64,000 nt of DNA from Cylicocyclus nassatus (Eukaryota > Nematoda > Chromadorea > Rhabditida > Strongylidae). The translations under genes and the position numbers were made by a program. Position 1 is the stretch's first letter. The number at the start of each line of letters is the position of its first letter. Shown here piece after piece: positions 24,201 to 35,050 of the stretch. Below the pieces are notes generated by a model that saw only the letters and a program-made list of their open reading frames with translations, had not been told where the DNA came from and ran no database searches. The stretch is taken from assembly GCA_958299035.1 (NCBI GenBank), contig CATQJL010000112.1:10640880-10704879 (forward strand). Direction: 5' to 3'.

Positions 24201-27200
24201 TAAAAATATAGGAACTGCCCCAAGCGTACAAAAATCTGTTTCCCTGCCCGATCGAGTTGCCCTACGTGCTGCTTACAAACCAATATTATCTATATCTAAA
24301 AGACAGTTCATGCCCTAAGTGCCGCTTGAAGAACGTTTAAAAGTTATAAGAACTGCCCCAAGCGTATGAAAATCTGTTTCCCTGCACGATCGAGTTGGCC
24401 TACGTACCGCTTACAGACCGATAGTAACTATTTAAAATGAAAGTTTATGCCCTAAGTGCCGCTTGAAGAACGTTTAAAAATTATAAGAACTGCCCCAAGC
24501 GTATGAAAATCTGTTTCCCTGCACGATCGACTCGCTAACTATTTAAAGTGAAAGTTTATGCCCTAAGTGCCGCTTGAAGACCGTTCAAAAATTATAAGAA
24601 CTGCCCCAAGCGTATAAAAATCTGTTTTCCTGCACGATCGAGTTGCCCTACGTGCCGTTTACAAACCAATAATATCTATATCTAGAAGACAGTTCATGCC
24701 CTAAGTGCCGCTTGAAGAACGTTTGAAAATTATAAGAACTGCCCCAAGCGTATAGAAATCTGTTTCCCTGCACGATCGAGTTGCCCTACGTGCCGCTTAC
24801 AAACCAATAATATCTATATCTAGAAGACAGTTCATGCCCTAAGTGCCGCTTGAAGACCGTTTGAAAGTTATAAGAACTGCCCTAAGCGTATAGTAATCTG
24901 TTTACCTGCCCGATCGAGTTGCCCTACGTGCTGCTTACAAACCAATATTATCTGTATCTAGAAGACAGTTCATGCCCTAGGTGCCGCTTGAAGAACGTTT
25001 AAAAATTATAAGAACTGCCCCAAGCGTATAAAAATCTGTTTCCCTGCACGATCGAGTTGGCCTACGTACCGCTTACAGACCGATAGTAACTATTTAAAAT
25101 GAAGGATTATGCCCTAAGTGCCGCTTGAAGAACGTTTAAAAATTATAAGAACTGCCCCAAGCGTATGAAAATCTGTTTCCCTGCACGATCGAGTCGCTAA
25201 GTATTTAAAGTGAAAGTTTATGCCCTAAGTGCCGCTTCAAGACCGTTCAAAAATTATAAGAACTGCCCCAAGCGTATAAAAATCTGTTTCGATGCCCGAT
25301 CGAGTTGCCCTACGTGCCGCTTACAGACCGCTAGTAACTATTTAAAATGAAAGTTTATGCCCTAAGTGCCGCTTGAAGACCGTTCAAAAATTATAAGAAC
25401 TGCCCCGTATAAAATCTGTTTCCGTGCACGATCGAGTTGCCCTACGTGCTGCTTACAAACCAATAATATCTATATCTAGAAGACAGTTCATGCCCTAAGT
25501 GCCGCTTGAAGACCGTTTAAAAGTTATAAGAACTGCCCCAAGCGTATAGAAATCTGTTTACCTGCCCGATCGAGTTGCCCTACGTGCTGCTTACAAACCA
25601 ATAATATCTATATCTAGAAGACAGTTCATGCCCTAAGTGCCGCTTGAAGACCGTTTAAAAGTTATAAGAACTGCCCCAAGCGTATAGAAATCTGTTTACC
25701 TGCCCGATCGAGTTGCCCTACGTGCTGCTTACAAACCAATATTATCTGTATCTAGAAGACAGTTCATGCCCTAAGTGCCGCTTGAAGAACGTTTAAAAAT
25801 TATAAGAACTGCCCCAAGCGTATAGAAATCTGCTTCCCCGCACGATCGAGTTGCCCTACGTGCCGCTTACAGACCGATAGTAACTATTTAAAATGAAAGT
25901 TCATGCCCTAAGTGCCGCTTGAACACCGTTTAAAAATTACAAGAATGCCCCAAGCTTATGAAAATCTGTTTCCCTGCACGATCGAGTTGGCCTACGTACC
26001 GCTTACAGACCGATAGTAACTATTTAAAATGAAAGTTTATGCCCTAAGTGCCGCTTGAAGAACGTTTAAAAATTATAAGAACTGCTCCAAGCGTATGAAA
26101 ATCTGTTTCCCTGCACGATCGAGTCGCTAACTATTTAAAGTGAAAGTTTATGCCCTAAGTGCCGCTTGAAGACCGTTCAAAAATTATAAGAACTGCCCCA
26201 AGCGTATAAAAATCTGTTTCCCTGCCCGATCGAGTTGCCCTACGTGCCGCTTACAGACCGCTAGTAACTATTTAAAATGAAAGTTTATGCCCTAAGTGCC
26301 GCTTGAAGACCGTTCAAAAATTATAAGAACTGCCCCGTATAAAATCTGTTTCCGTGCACGATCGAGTTGCCCTACGTGCTGCTTACAAACCAATAATATC
26401 TATATCTAGAAGACAGTTCATGCCCTAAGTGCCGCTTGAAGACCGTTTAAAAGTTATAAGAACTGCCCCAAGCGTATAGAAATCTGTTTACCTGCCCGAT
26501 CGAGTTGCCCTACGTGCTGCTTACAAACCAATAATATCTATATCTAGAAGACAGTTCATGCCCTAAGTGCCGCTTGAAGACCGTTTAAAAGTTATAAGAA
26601 CTGCCCCAAGCGTATAGAAATCTGTTTACCTGCCCGATCGAGTTGCCCTACGTGCTGCTTACAAACCAATATTATCTGTATCTAGAAGACAGTTCATGCC
26701 CTAAGTGCCGCTTGAAGAACGTTTAAAAATTATAAGAACTGCCCCAAGCGTATAGAAATCTGTTTCCCTGCACGATCGAGTCGCTAACTATTTAAAGTGA
26801 AAGTTTATGCCCTAAGTGCCGCTTGAAGACCGTTCAAAAATTATAAGAACTGCCCCAAGCGTATAAAAATCTGTTTCCCTGCCCGATCGAGTTGCCCTAC
26901 GTGCCGCTTACAGACCGCTAGTAACTATTTAAAATGAAAGGTCATGCCCTAAGTGCCGCTTGAAGACCGTTCAAAAATTATAAGAACTGCCCCGTATAAA
27001 ATCTGTTTCCGTGCACGATCGAGTTGCCCTACGTGCTGCTTACAAACCAATAATATCTATATCTAGAAGACAGTTCATGCCCTAAGTGCCGCTTGAAGAA
27101 CGTTTAAAAATTATAAGAACTGCCCCAAGCGTATAAAAATCTGTTTCCCTGCACGATCGAGTTGCCCTACGTGCCGCTTACAAACCAATAATATCTATAT

Positions 27201-27600
27201 CTAGAAGACAGTTCATGCCCTAAGTGCCGCTTGAAGAACGTTCAAAAATTATAAGAACTGCCCCAAGCGTATAAAAATCTGTTTCCCTGCCCGATCGAGT
27301 TGCCCTACGTGCCGCTTACAGACCGATAGTAACTATTTAAAATGAAAATTTATGCCCTAAGTGCCGCTTGAAGACCGTTTAAAAAATATAGGAACTGCCC
27401 CAAGCGTACAAAAATCTGTTTCCCTGCCCGATCGAGTTGCCCTACGTGCTGCTTACAAACCAATATTATCTATATCTAAAAGACAGTTCATGCCCTAAGT
27501 GCCGCTTGAAGAACGTTTAAAAATTATAAGAACTGCCCCAAGCGTATAGAAATCTGTTTACCTGCCCGATCGAGTTGCCCTACGTGCTGCTTACAAACCA
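18222..27600 (+). repeat. Satellite array 1, about 136-bp monomer, about 70 copies
   Basis: Head-to-tail monomers are anchored by GCCCTAAGTGCCGCTTGAAG, first at about 18240. Spacing is mostly 136-138 bp (18238, 18374, 18510), with a recurrent 111-bp short form (18510 to 18621). Each monomer also carries CTGTTTCCCTGCACGATCGA. Two linker types alternate: one with ACTATTTAAAATGAAAGTTT and one with ATCTATATCTAGAAGACAG. Higher-order repetition is visible: the rare linker variant CTAAAAGACAG recurs at 19567, 20502, 22431, 24298 and 27478. No long open frame crosses the array, so it looks non-coding. Confidence 0.97.
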
Positions 27601-28114
27601 TTGAATAATAAATTATGTTGTACAAATATAATGATAATAATGATCTAAATCAAATTGTAAACTAACCTGCACCAACAATGAAAGTTGAGTTGCTTTTGTA
27701 AGTGTCAACGCGCTTCGAACTATACGAAAATTAGCTTGCGTAGTGATTCGCTTTTGGGTTATGCCATCCATATGCCATTTGATCAACATCGTCTAAGAAC
27801 AGGCCTCGGAATTCAAAGATCACGGCGGCGATAAACAACCCGCCAGACGGATGTTTATCTGTTCAAAGAAAGGGCGGCGCGGAGGGGGGACCCCTGCTTC
27901 GGCGGCGCAGAGGGGGGACCCCGGCCAGACGAATGTTTATCTCTGCTGTCTGCTGTCTCCGCTAGCTCCAGCAGCCCCCACCCGGCGGCGCGGAGGGGGG
28001 ACCCCCGCCAGACGAAAGTGCATCACTGCTGTCTGCTGTCTCCGCGAGCTCCAGCACAGCGCCCGCTGCCTTTTTATTTTTTGCACTCTCCCTTATCATT
28101 AGATATACTGCAAG
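27601..28114. repeat. Inverted-repeat arm, left copy (flank of satellite array 1)
   Basis: These 514 bp are the near-identical reverse complement of 43100-43643. The arm starts immediately after the satellite (TTGAATAATAAATTATGTTG) and ends at ...ATATACTGCAAG, after which the two loci differ completely. The proximal half is AT-rich. The distal half is a GC-rich minisatellite (about 27870-28045). Small open frames (27851-28102) reflect the minisatellite. It may be a constant part of a mobile or amplified unit that carries the satellite. Confidence 0.95.
27870..28045. repeat. GC-rich minisatellite in left arm
   Basis: GGCGGCGCGGAGGGGGGACC-type units alternate with CCAGACGAATGTTTATC and CTGCTGTCTGCTGTCTCCGC blocks. 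The right arm carries one extra unit of about 28-29 bp, accounting for nearly all of the length difference between the arms. The G-runs could favour quadruplex formation. Confidence 0.8.
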
Positions 28115-29166
28115 GATTTGCTAACACAATACTTAATTTTCTCAAAATTTCTAATTTCTGTGCAAATCTTCAAAAATAAATTTAAAAAAAACAGTTTATT
28201 CCCGAGAATCTCCAAAACCACCGGGATTTACCCCCCAAAAACCTTGCAGATCTGCCAGCGCAGGTGGTGCGGTGCCCTTTCCTGCGCTATTCTCTCCATC
28301 CCCCCCCCCTAAACAATGGGATATTCTTCTCATCAAGTGCACATTTAATAAATGCCGACGTGCTCTTGAAGGCAACGTCACAGCTCTCGACCACAGAGGC
28401 GACTTCTTCATCGAGAGCTCGTAAACGGATCATCTCGTCATTGTCGGTCTCGCGCTCATTTGCATGAAGAGGCCATGTGAATGAGGCGGGGGGGGGGGGA
28501 GGAGGGAGGGGGGGAGAGGGTTGGACAGAAGGACCTTGCGAATGGGCGCTGTGATTTTGGCAAACCAGCGGGACGGGATGATGTTCGTCTCTACTTTTTC
28601 TTTTTCTTTTTCATTGCAAAATTCAACATTTATCAAAATAACTGGTTCAATAACCGAGTAAATTGACCAAAATCGACTACATATTAGGCTCAGAATTCCA
28701 CAGAAATTGAATTTTTCAGAGATTTGAGTCTTTTCGCCCCTTCCCCCCATAATGCAACCAGCCAGCTACTTATACTATACACCTTCGCCGTTGCAAAGCC
28801 ACGATTGTAAAAGTATTCTGCATTCACACATTTAATCATGCCACATCTGGCGCATATTGGCCAAGACTGCAATACACCGTTACTCTTCGATAAATCTTCT
28901 ACTACTTTTGCGATCGGACGCTGCAGAGAACTTTTTGCTCGCAAAACTATTTTTCCACCCACTGTGCAAAGTTAAAGTCTTCCTGAGTTGCTTGCCTGGT
29001 TTCAATAAGCTTTTTTCAATCTCTTAACTCAATTTTAGATGTTGCTTCCTTTCCGCTTACAATGATCAGGTAATCAAGTTTAGTAAGTAGACCATTTTCC
29101 TTATACACGCACGTTATACTTGATAAATAATATCAAACAAAATATTAGCAGAATTGAGCAAATATC
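28115..29166. other. Intergenic, no recognisable gene
   Basis: Begins the spacer between the two arms. Contains C and G homopolymer runs (about 28300-28310 and 28488-28516) and an ATTTGCAT octamer at about 28457. Open frames on both strands are short and unrecognised. Confidence 0.5.
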
Positions 29167-29305
29167 CTTTGATTCAACCGAATCGACTGGAAGGCGACCG
29201 CTCGCACTCGCGACACAGTCTGCGTCTCTCTCGCTTCCGTGCCCTTTGATCATTCCCTAACTTTCGAAGCCCCGCCTTCCAGCCGCCAATCCTGTTGAAT
29301 CAAAG
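29167..29305. mobile_element. Small MITE-like element (139 bp)
   Basis: CTTTGATTCAAC at the left end and GTTGAATCAAAG at the right end are perfect inverted repeats. Complementarity then resumes imperfectly (CTGGAAGGCG / CGCCTTCCAG). The GC-rich interior contrasts with its surroundings. A target duplication is not clear; AATA lies close to both sides. Confidence 0.6.
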
Positions 29306-29691
29306 AATACACGTACTGCCTAAATTACAACTTGAACCTCGGCATCTGTTTCTAAGTTTTTCTTTCAAGAACACTAATTGAGAGGGCGGTTCTCAATGTT
29401 GTCGTGCCCTCAGTCATATTCCCAGAGCTTTTTCTTCAAAGCTCATAATTATGGGACAAAGTATGAGACTTCTTTGAACAAGTGCCAACCTTCAAAATCT
29501 TATTTATGACCAATATCTTTCTTGAGGAATTGGACAGGTATTATCTAACAATTTTTCATTCATGTGAAACACGTGACTGTCTTGGTGGGAATTATGCTGA
29601 AAATTCTAATGCATGCTTTGTGATGTAAATCTGTTGAGTGATTCATAGTCTAAATTGCCAAGGCAGATCAAAAGTTGACGTATTTTTCATC

Positions 29692-29910
29692 CAAGGCTCG
29701 GCACAAGGTGGCTTTCTGAAAATGCAAAAAGCGAGGTTTCCCTGACTTTCGCAAAATTTTACGGATCCCCTTTTAACCTTATCCGAAATATCCGAAGAGA
29801 AACGTCTACTGAAAAAACCTAATTTCGTACCCACAAAAACGATACCCCCTTTGCTGTTTGTCCCAAAAACGATATCGAGCTTCCTTATAAGCCACCTGTG
29901 CCGAGTCCTG
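29692..29910. mobile_element. hAT-like MITE, copy 3
   Basis: The termini CAAGGCTCGGCACAAGGTGG and CCACCTGTGCCGAGTCCTG are inverted. The element is flanked by TTTTCATC (29684-29691) and TTCTCATC (29911-29918), an 8-bp duplication with one mismatch. The interior aligns with copy 2 (AAAATGCAAAAAGCGAGG, CCCCTTTGCTGTTTGTCCC). It is non-coding. Confidence 0.9.
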
Positions 29911-29918
29911 TTCTCATC

Positions 29919-31164
29919 ACCGAAATTTTGTAAGGTACTGGAAAATTCTGAAACAAATGGATAATTCATTTCTTGCTCCTTCATTACCCTTTGCATTCCT
30001 TACATACTCCTGACTTTCACTGAACATCTGCTTTTTCCAATTTTAGCCTATAAAACTTATTACTGGCAGTGCTGCTGCATGAGTTACGTCTACAGCGTCG
30101 CATAAATAATTAAGAAAAACTACAATGAAGGCATCTACTGTGTTTTATGGTGAGAAAAACGGGTAAAAACGGTAAAAACGTTAATGGTAAAACCATTTAA
30201 CAAATTCCATCCATGGAGAGGCCTTCTATGTCGAAAAAAAAAACAAGATAATTGATTTAAAATGTAAGACACTACGAATAAAAGCGATGAAAATAGAGAC
30301 TATGGACTCTAAAGGTCCTTTCGAATCAAATTTTCTCGGGAAAATCAACACGCACTACTAAATGCACTATACTGACCTAGTTTCTCAATCCCTTGAGTTT
30401 CTGACATTAGACTAGTAACCAATAATCAGTAATCCGAAGGTGCTAGATTTGAAGGCGCCTTCGCTGCAGGAATCGCGCGGTTTCCCGCAATCTCACCTTT
30501 TTTGAATAGGCACAACGGTCCTTTATATATAGAATCTGAACTGTAGTGTTCCAATGAAAACAATATTTACAAAGAAGTTCTCATAGGCTAAACTTTCGTA
30601 TTCTTAACTTTTGTGTTCTGCTAAAAATAAAAGACCAGCGATCGTGCAAAAAACCCAAGAGCGTTTTTTAGCGCTGCCAACACAAATCTCATCATGTTTT
30701 TCCCGTCTCATCTTACATCCGCTCTCCCATTTAAGCATCCCATTAAGCGATAAACACCGATGTTCTCACCGCACTTCTTCGGCTCTGCTAGCAGCCAGCC
30801 CCATCCCGCAGTTCTTCTCCGTCCCATGAGCTACTTATCGCCACCATTATCCGCAGACAGTATCGAAAGAAACGCATATATACTAGCCAGATCGTATGGC
30901 CGTGCGACTCATTCGAATGTGCCTTCCGACCTTGTCGCTAGTTTTCGCTTGATTTTGGACGCAATAATTGTTAATTATGGTCACAGATGTTCTTAGTAGC
31001 CCATCCTATTGTTGGTGGCCGCATGTCGACCAATTCCGGGCTCGGGATGAGGGTTAGGGGCATTAATAAGCGGGTGGTTAAAATTGCTAACAGGGTAAAA
31101 AAAGAAGATGAAAAACCAAGATCTTCACGCTAAGAATATTTTATATAGGTTCCATGGAGGAATA
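29919..31164. other. Mostly unannotatable; possible exon near its centre
   Basis: AT-rich DNA except for a GC-richer part at about 30690-31070. No repeat or RNA gene recognised. The possible coding stretch at 30760-30996 is given separately. Confidence 0.45.
30760..30996 (+). CDS. Possible exon or small protein, unrecognised
   Basis: A 78-codon open frame lies in the GC-richer part of the spacer. From residue 23 it reads MSYLSPPLSADSIERNAY and later LVASFRLILDAIIVNYG, a mixed composition more protein-like than most frames here. There is no recognisable domain and no signal peptide or membrane segment. No splice signals that I can defend join it to other frames. An overlapping frame (30611-30829) competes. 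Position 30760 is simply the first ATG. It may well be chance. Confidence 0.15.
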   Translation: MFSPHFFGSASSQPHPAVLLRPMSYLSPPLSADSIERNAYILARSYGRATHSNVPSDLVASFRLILDAIIVNYGHRCS

Positions 31165-31166
31165 TA

Positions 31167-32187
31167 TTAGGTCGTTCCGAAAGTAATGTCGCTTTTTTCA
31201 AATGAACGTCACATTTCGTGAAACCAAGATTTTCAAGAACTCTTGGGATCAGTCGATGCAGAATTTCGTCCTCTTTCTAGTGGTTGTAATCTCATTGCAT
31301 AATATTCAATGAGCTCTCAAAAAATTACTAAAACCTGCGACTTATACTTTTTGTCATGGTCAAGTTCGGCTATTTTTTTATAATTTTGTACTGATTCCCC
31401 GAAGATGAACAAATAACAGATAAATAGAGCAAACCCTATAGGACACAAAACAATTTTTTTCTTTTCCTTAGTTTGCTTCTTGGAGTTTGTAGAACCAATT
31501 TTTCAGTGCTATCAAATTGCATATTGAGTCAAGGCAAACCTCACAGAACAACAACCGGCAAGCAACTCGAGTGTCATTAGACGCAGCTTTTTCTCCTCTT
31601 TCTAGCAGTTGTTTTTGGTTTCCGATTCACCAAGTTTTCCGGGATGAAATCATCATAATTCAGGTTTTCCAGGGCGCCGCAGGCTGTACCCAAAATTTCC
31701 GAAAGTTGCTAATCTGAAGCGGTAAATGCTCATATGTTTTGAGAAATTAGTGTTAAACCATAATCCACCTTTGTAAGTTTCAGAATCCGAAAATTTATTG
31801 GTGCTTGATGCATATGTGTTTGAGACAAGCCTGCAAAAATTCGGTGACTTCATTGAAAAATCTCTACAAAAATAATGACGAGATACGGAGAGCAGAAAAA
31901 AATAGTACCGTTTCCTATAGGGTTTGCTCTATCCATTCATTACTTGGACTCCTTCCGGGAGTTATTACAAAAAATTAGAAAATTGTGAAACTTGACCTTC
32001 CCAAAAAGCATGGGTTGGAGATTTTAGTAATTTTTCAAAAGCTCATTGAGTATTCTGCAGTGGAATTAAGCCATTAGGAAGAGGATGAAATGCTGCATAG
32101 AATGCTACCAAGATCTCCTAGAAAACTTGCTTCCACGAAATGTAGCGTTCAATTGAAAAAAGCGACATTACTTTCGGAACGACCTAA
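31167..32187. mobile_element. Mariner-like foldback element C (1,021 bp)
   Basis: TTAGGTCGTTCCGAAAGTAA and TTACTTTCGGAACGACCTAA are perfect inverted termini, flanked by TA (31165-31166, 32188-32189). The arms remain complementary for about 280 bp (for example 'gagcaaaccctatag' near 31427 and 'ctatagggtttgctc' near 31915). Sub-terminal sequence 'cgatgcagaatttcgtcctc' resembles element B, so B and C are likely sister families. There is no transposase. Three small frames inside (31517-31853) are unrecognised. Confidence 0.92.
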
Positions 32188-32189
32188 TA

Positions 32190-32539
32190 GAAAGCAAATA
32201 ATTTTGATTACAATGGAACGAATTATCAGAATTTGTAAGAATTTTATTAAAATGGCGAGATAAATGATTTTTGAGAGTTTAGGGCACTAGACTGATTATT
32301 TTATTGGCTCGTTGTAACATAAAAATTTGGGAAAATAACTAATCAGAATTCCGAAATTCTTAGAGGACCACATTTTTAGTATCTCAAATCAATCAATTCA
32401 ATCAATTTTGTAAAAGAATATGTATTATATGAGTTATGGCTGTTCATAAATGACGTTTCAAGAACTTTCTTAAAATAGGGGGAGGGGGGGGGGACGCCAC
32501 ATAAACTAAAAAAAAATATACAGCACTGGCAGTGCCGCT
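32190..32539. other. Intergenic, nothing recognised
   Basis: AT-rich with a purine run of G at about 32479-32493. No gene or repeat seen. Confidence 0.5.
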
Positions 32540-33200
32540 TTTCAAAACTGCGTTTTAAATGCAATAAAGCGCCGGAAGTGCCGCATTGCTATAACTTCTT
32601 TCAGACTACTCCTATCGAGCTCTGATTAAAATATTTGGAACCAGCGCTATCTGTTGCATCCGATAGTATATTTGAAAATTGAAAAATTCACAATTTTTTT
32701 GTGCCCCATGGCGCAATAAACGCGATATTGCGTCGAAAGAGCCGCATTCGAATAACTTTCCACAAAACTACTCTTTCTAATTTTCCTTGTTATATTCGGA
32801 TTCAGCACTGATTGGTCTATCCGATAGTATATTCAAAATCTGAAAAAGTCAATTTTTTCATGTGCCGCAGGGCACAATAAACGCGTTTTTGCGTCGGAAG
32901 TGCCGCATTTTTATAACTGCTTTCATATTTATCCCACAATAATCTTGTTTACACAGTTGTTATCAGTGTCCCTCGAGCTATCCGCCAATGTGTTTAAAAG
33001 TTTGAAAATCTCAATTTTTTTAGTGAATTACACGTTTTAAACCTTTTTGCTCCATTTTTTTGCACTGATAAGCTGATAACGATCTTCAAAGTAATTGTAC
33101 AAAATTCTGAACAACATATTTGAAATCAGTTCATCGCAAGCTATCCAATGATATGTTTAAAAACCTAAAATTCTCAAATTTTTTGTTTTCAATTTTATTG
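32540..33200. repeat. Degenerate tandem repeat, about 4 units of 165-175 bp
   Basis: Units share GCAATAAACGCGATATTGCG / GCACAATAAACGCGTTTTTG, then GTCGGAAGTGCCGCATTTTT, ATAACTRCTTTC and a TATCCGATAGTATATTYRAA block followed by an AATTTTTT tract. Three units are clear (starting near 32545, 32710 and 32878). A fourth (about 33040-33195) is strongly diverged. No coding potential is recognised. Confidence 0.8.
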
Positions 33201-33204
33201 GTCC

Positions 33205-34349
33205 CTCATAGTGGCATTATTAGCTAGGCTGGCTCCGGCCCTTGACTGCCGTGACCTATCAATATCGATTTTTGCTATCATAACATGCATGGTAACAAAA
33301 TACAGTACTAAGACACACGTTGAGCTTCACTCGCCAAAAGCAGCACCCAATGAATTTGAATTTCGAAATCATGAACTTCAATTTGTGAAATTCGTTGAAA
33401 TTTGAAAAATACCCTTAAATGACTGCAAATTCCAGGCAGTAAGACACGATGATGTCCATGCTTTGAGCGAAAACTTGTTAATCTGCTGATCTCCATTTTG
33501 AAACTTCAAACTTTTTTTAAGATTCCGATTTAAAATTTCGATTTTTGATTTCGAATCAAATTTTGGCATGCCAGCTAATTGATTGGTAACAGTGCGATGG
33601 CAGCTGGCAATGTACCATCTGTATATTGTCAAAATGACTGCAATGAGATAAAAAAATTATTTTGTAACCCTTCTATGCAAACATATTTGAAAAGGAGCTT
33701 GCTCTTCTAGCTGTAGCTGATCAACGAGAAGATTTTTCTTAGGTTGAACATGTGTTTTTCTGATTCTATGCTTAATCTCAAAGAAATAGCTTTAGTAGAA
33801 ATGGCTAGGTCGAAGAGCATTGAAAAAGAAATTAGAAATGCTCTGATGGTAAGTTCTGTTCGACAATCTAGCGCTAGCGCCAGTGTTGTGATGGAACAGT
33901 TCGCAGGCAGTAGACCGCTGAGGTGTGAAAACATGCCCTTGGGAGAATGAATTGCCCGAAACTGAGTGAAATATCAATGGTTTCGGTTTCGGGACCTATT
34001 TGTCAGAATCAAGGCGCTGGCTCATTCTTCTTTCGAGAGCTCATGAGGCTCAAACATTCAATGAGAATTTCATCCCGCTGAATTATAGCGAAAACTTGGT
34101 CAGTCATTTCCTGTTTTTGCCAAAAGATGTATGCTTTGGATTTTGGAATCAAGACCAACTTTCTCACTCTCGACTGCACTGAAATGTTTTTTTTTTCAAA
34201 TTGCCGCAGATTTGCACCAAAAAAAACAAGTAGGGGCACTTTAAACGTTTTTTGCATATCACCACTTCCATTTCTTTATAGATAACTAGTACTTCAAGAC
34301 CATAATGCGTGCAGATCAACTAGCAACAACTCAAGGATGCCATATGTCT
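33205..34349. other. Intergenic up to the gap, no recognisable gene
   Basis: Many short overlapping frames on both strands (33211-34257), none recognisable. The sequence ends at the assembly gap. Confidence 0.45.
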
Positions 34350-34849
34350 NNNNNNNNNNNNNNNNNNNNNNNNNNNNNNNNNNNNNNNNNNNNNNNNNNN
34401 NNNNNNNNNNNNNNNNNNNNNNNNNNNNNNNNNNNNNNNNNNNNNNNNNNNNNNNNNNNNNNNNNNNNNNNNNNNNNNNNNNNNNNNNNNNNNNNNNNNN
34501 NNNNNNNNNNNNNNNNNNNNNNNNNNNNNNNNNNNNNNNNNNNNNNNNNNNNNNNNNNNNNNNNNNNNNNNNNNNNNNNNNNNNNNNNNNNNNNNNNNNN
34601 NNNNNNNNNNNNNNNNNNNNNNNNNNNNNNNNNNNNNNNNNNNNNNNNNNNNNNNNNNNNNNNNNNNNNNNNNNNNNNNNNNNNNNNNNNNNNNNNNNNN
34701 NNNNNNNNNNNNNNNNNNNNNNNNNNNNNNNNNNNNNNNNNNNNNNNNNNNNNNNNNNNNNNNNNNNNNNNNNNNNNNNNNNNNNNNNNNNNNNNNNNNN
34801 NNNNNNNNNNNNNNNNNNNNNNNNNNNNNNNNNNNNNNNNNNNNNNNNN
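34350..34849. other. Assembly gap, exactly 500 N
   Basis: An exact 500-N run is a conventional placeholder from scaffolding, so the true distance and possibly the orientation of the two sides are unknown. Any open frame drawn across it is meaningless. Confidence 0.99.
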
Positions 34850-34875
34850 AAGCAGTGGTATCAACGCAGAGTACT
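34850..34875 (+). other. SMART-type amplification adapter left in the assembly
   Basis: Directly after the gap the sequence reads AAGCAGTGGTATCAACGCAG followed by AGTACT. This is the well-known SMART primer, used for cDNA and also, as I recall, for low-input genomic DNA amplification. It is artificial sequence at a contig edge. Confidence 0.98.
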
Positions 34876-35046
34876 TGGAGTGCATGGACTGGGAGGGTGA
34901 CTATAGGCATCAAATCTTGTTAAGATGGATGGATGAAAAGGACAGCGTATTTCAGCACGTCGTTAGACCGATCATGTATCAAAACCGAGAAACTTGCAAG
35001 GTTGAGTTACGCGTTGATTTCTTAAATCTTGTGCAGTTGTTTTCAA
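34876..35046 (+). CDS. Possible coding fragment, unrecognised
   Basis: Between the adapter and the first foldback, one frame stays open for about 57 codons with a protein-like composition. It includes WMDEKDSVFQHVVRPIMY and NRETCKVELRVDFLNL. It has no start of its own (upstream is adapter), and the frame then runs into a MITE. It might be a true exon, possibly from a cDNA-derived or chimeric molecule because the adapter abuts it. I recognise no domain. Confidence 0.2.
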
Positions 35047-35050
35047 CGTA

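Noticed and set aside
18222..27600. CRISPR array
   Set aside because: Repeats are whole 136-bp monomers with diverged linkers drawn from a few types. There are no unique spacers of fixed length and no cas genes, and the context is eukaryotic.
9388..30312. Shared TATGGACTCTAAAG at about 9388 and 30300
   Set aside because: A 14-bp identity without flanking similarity; compatible with chance.
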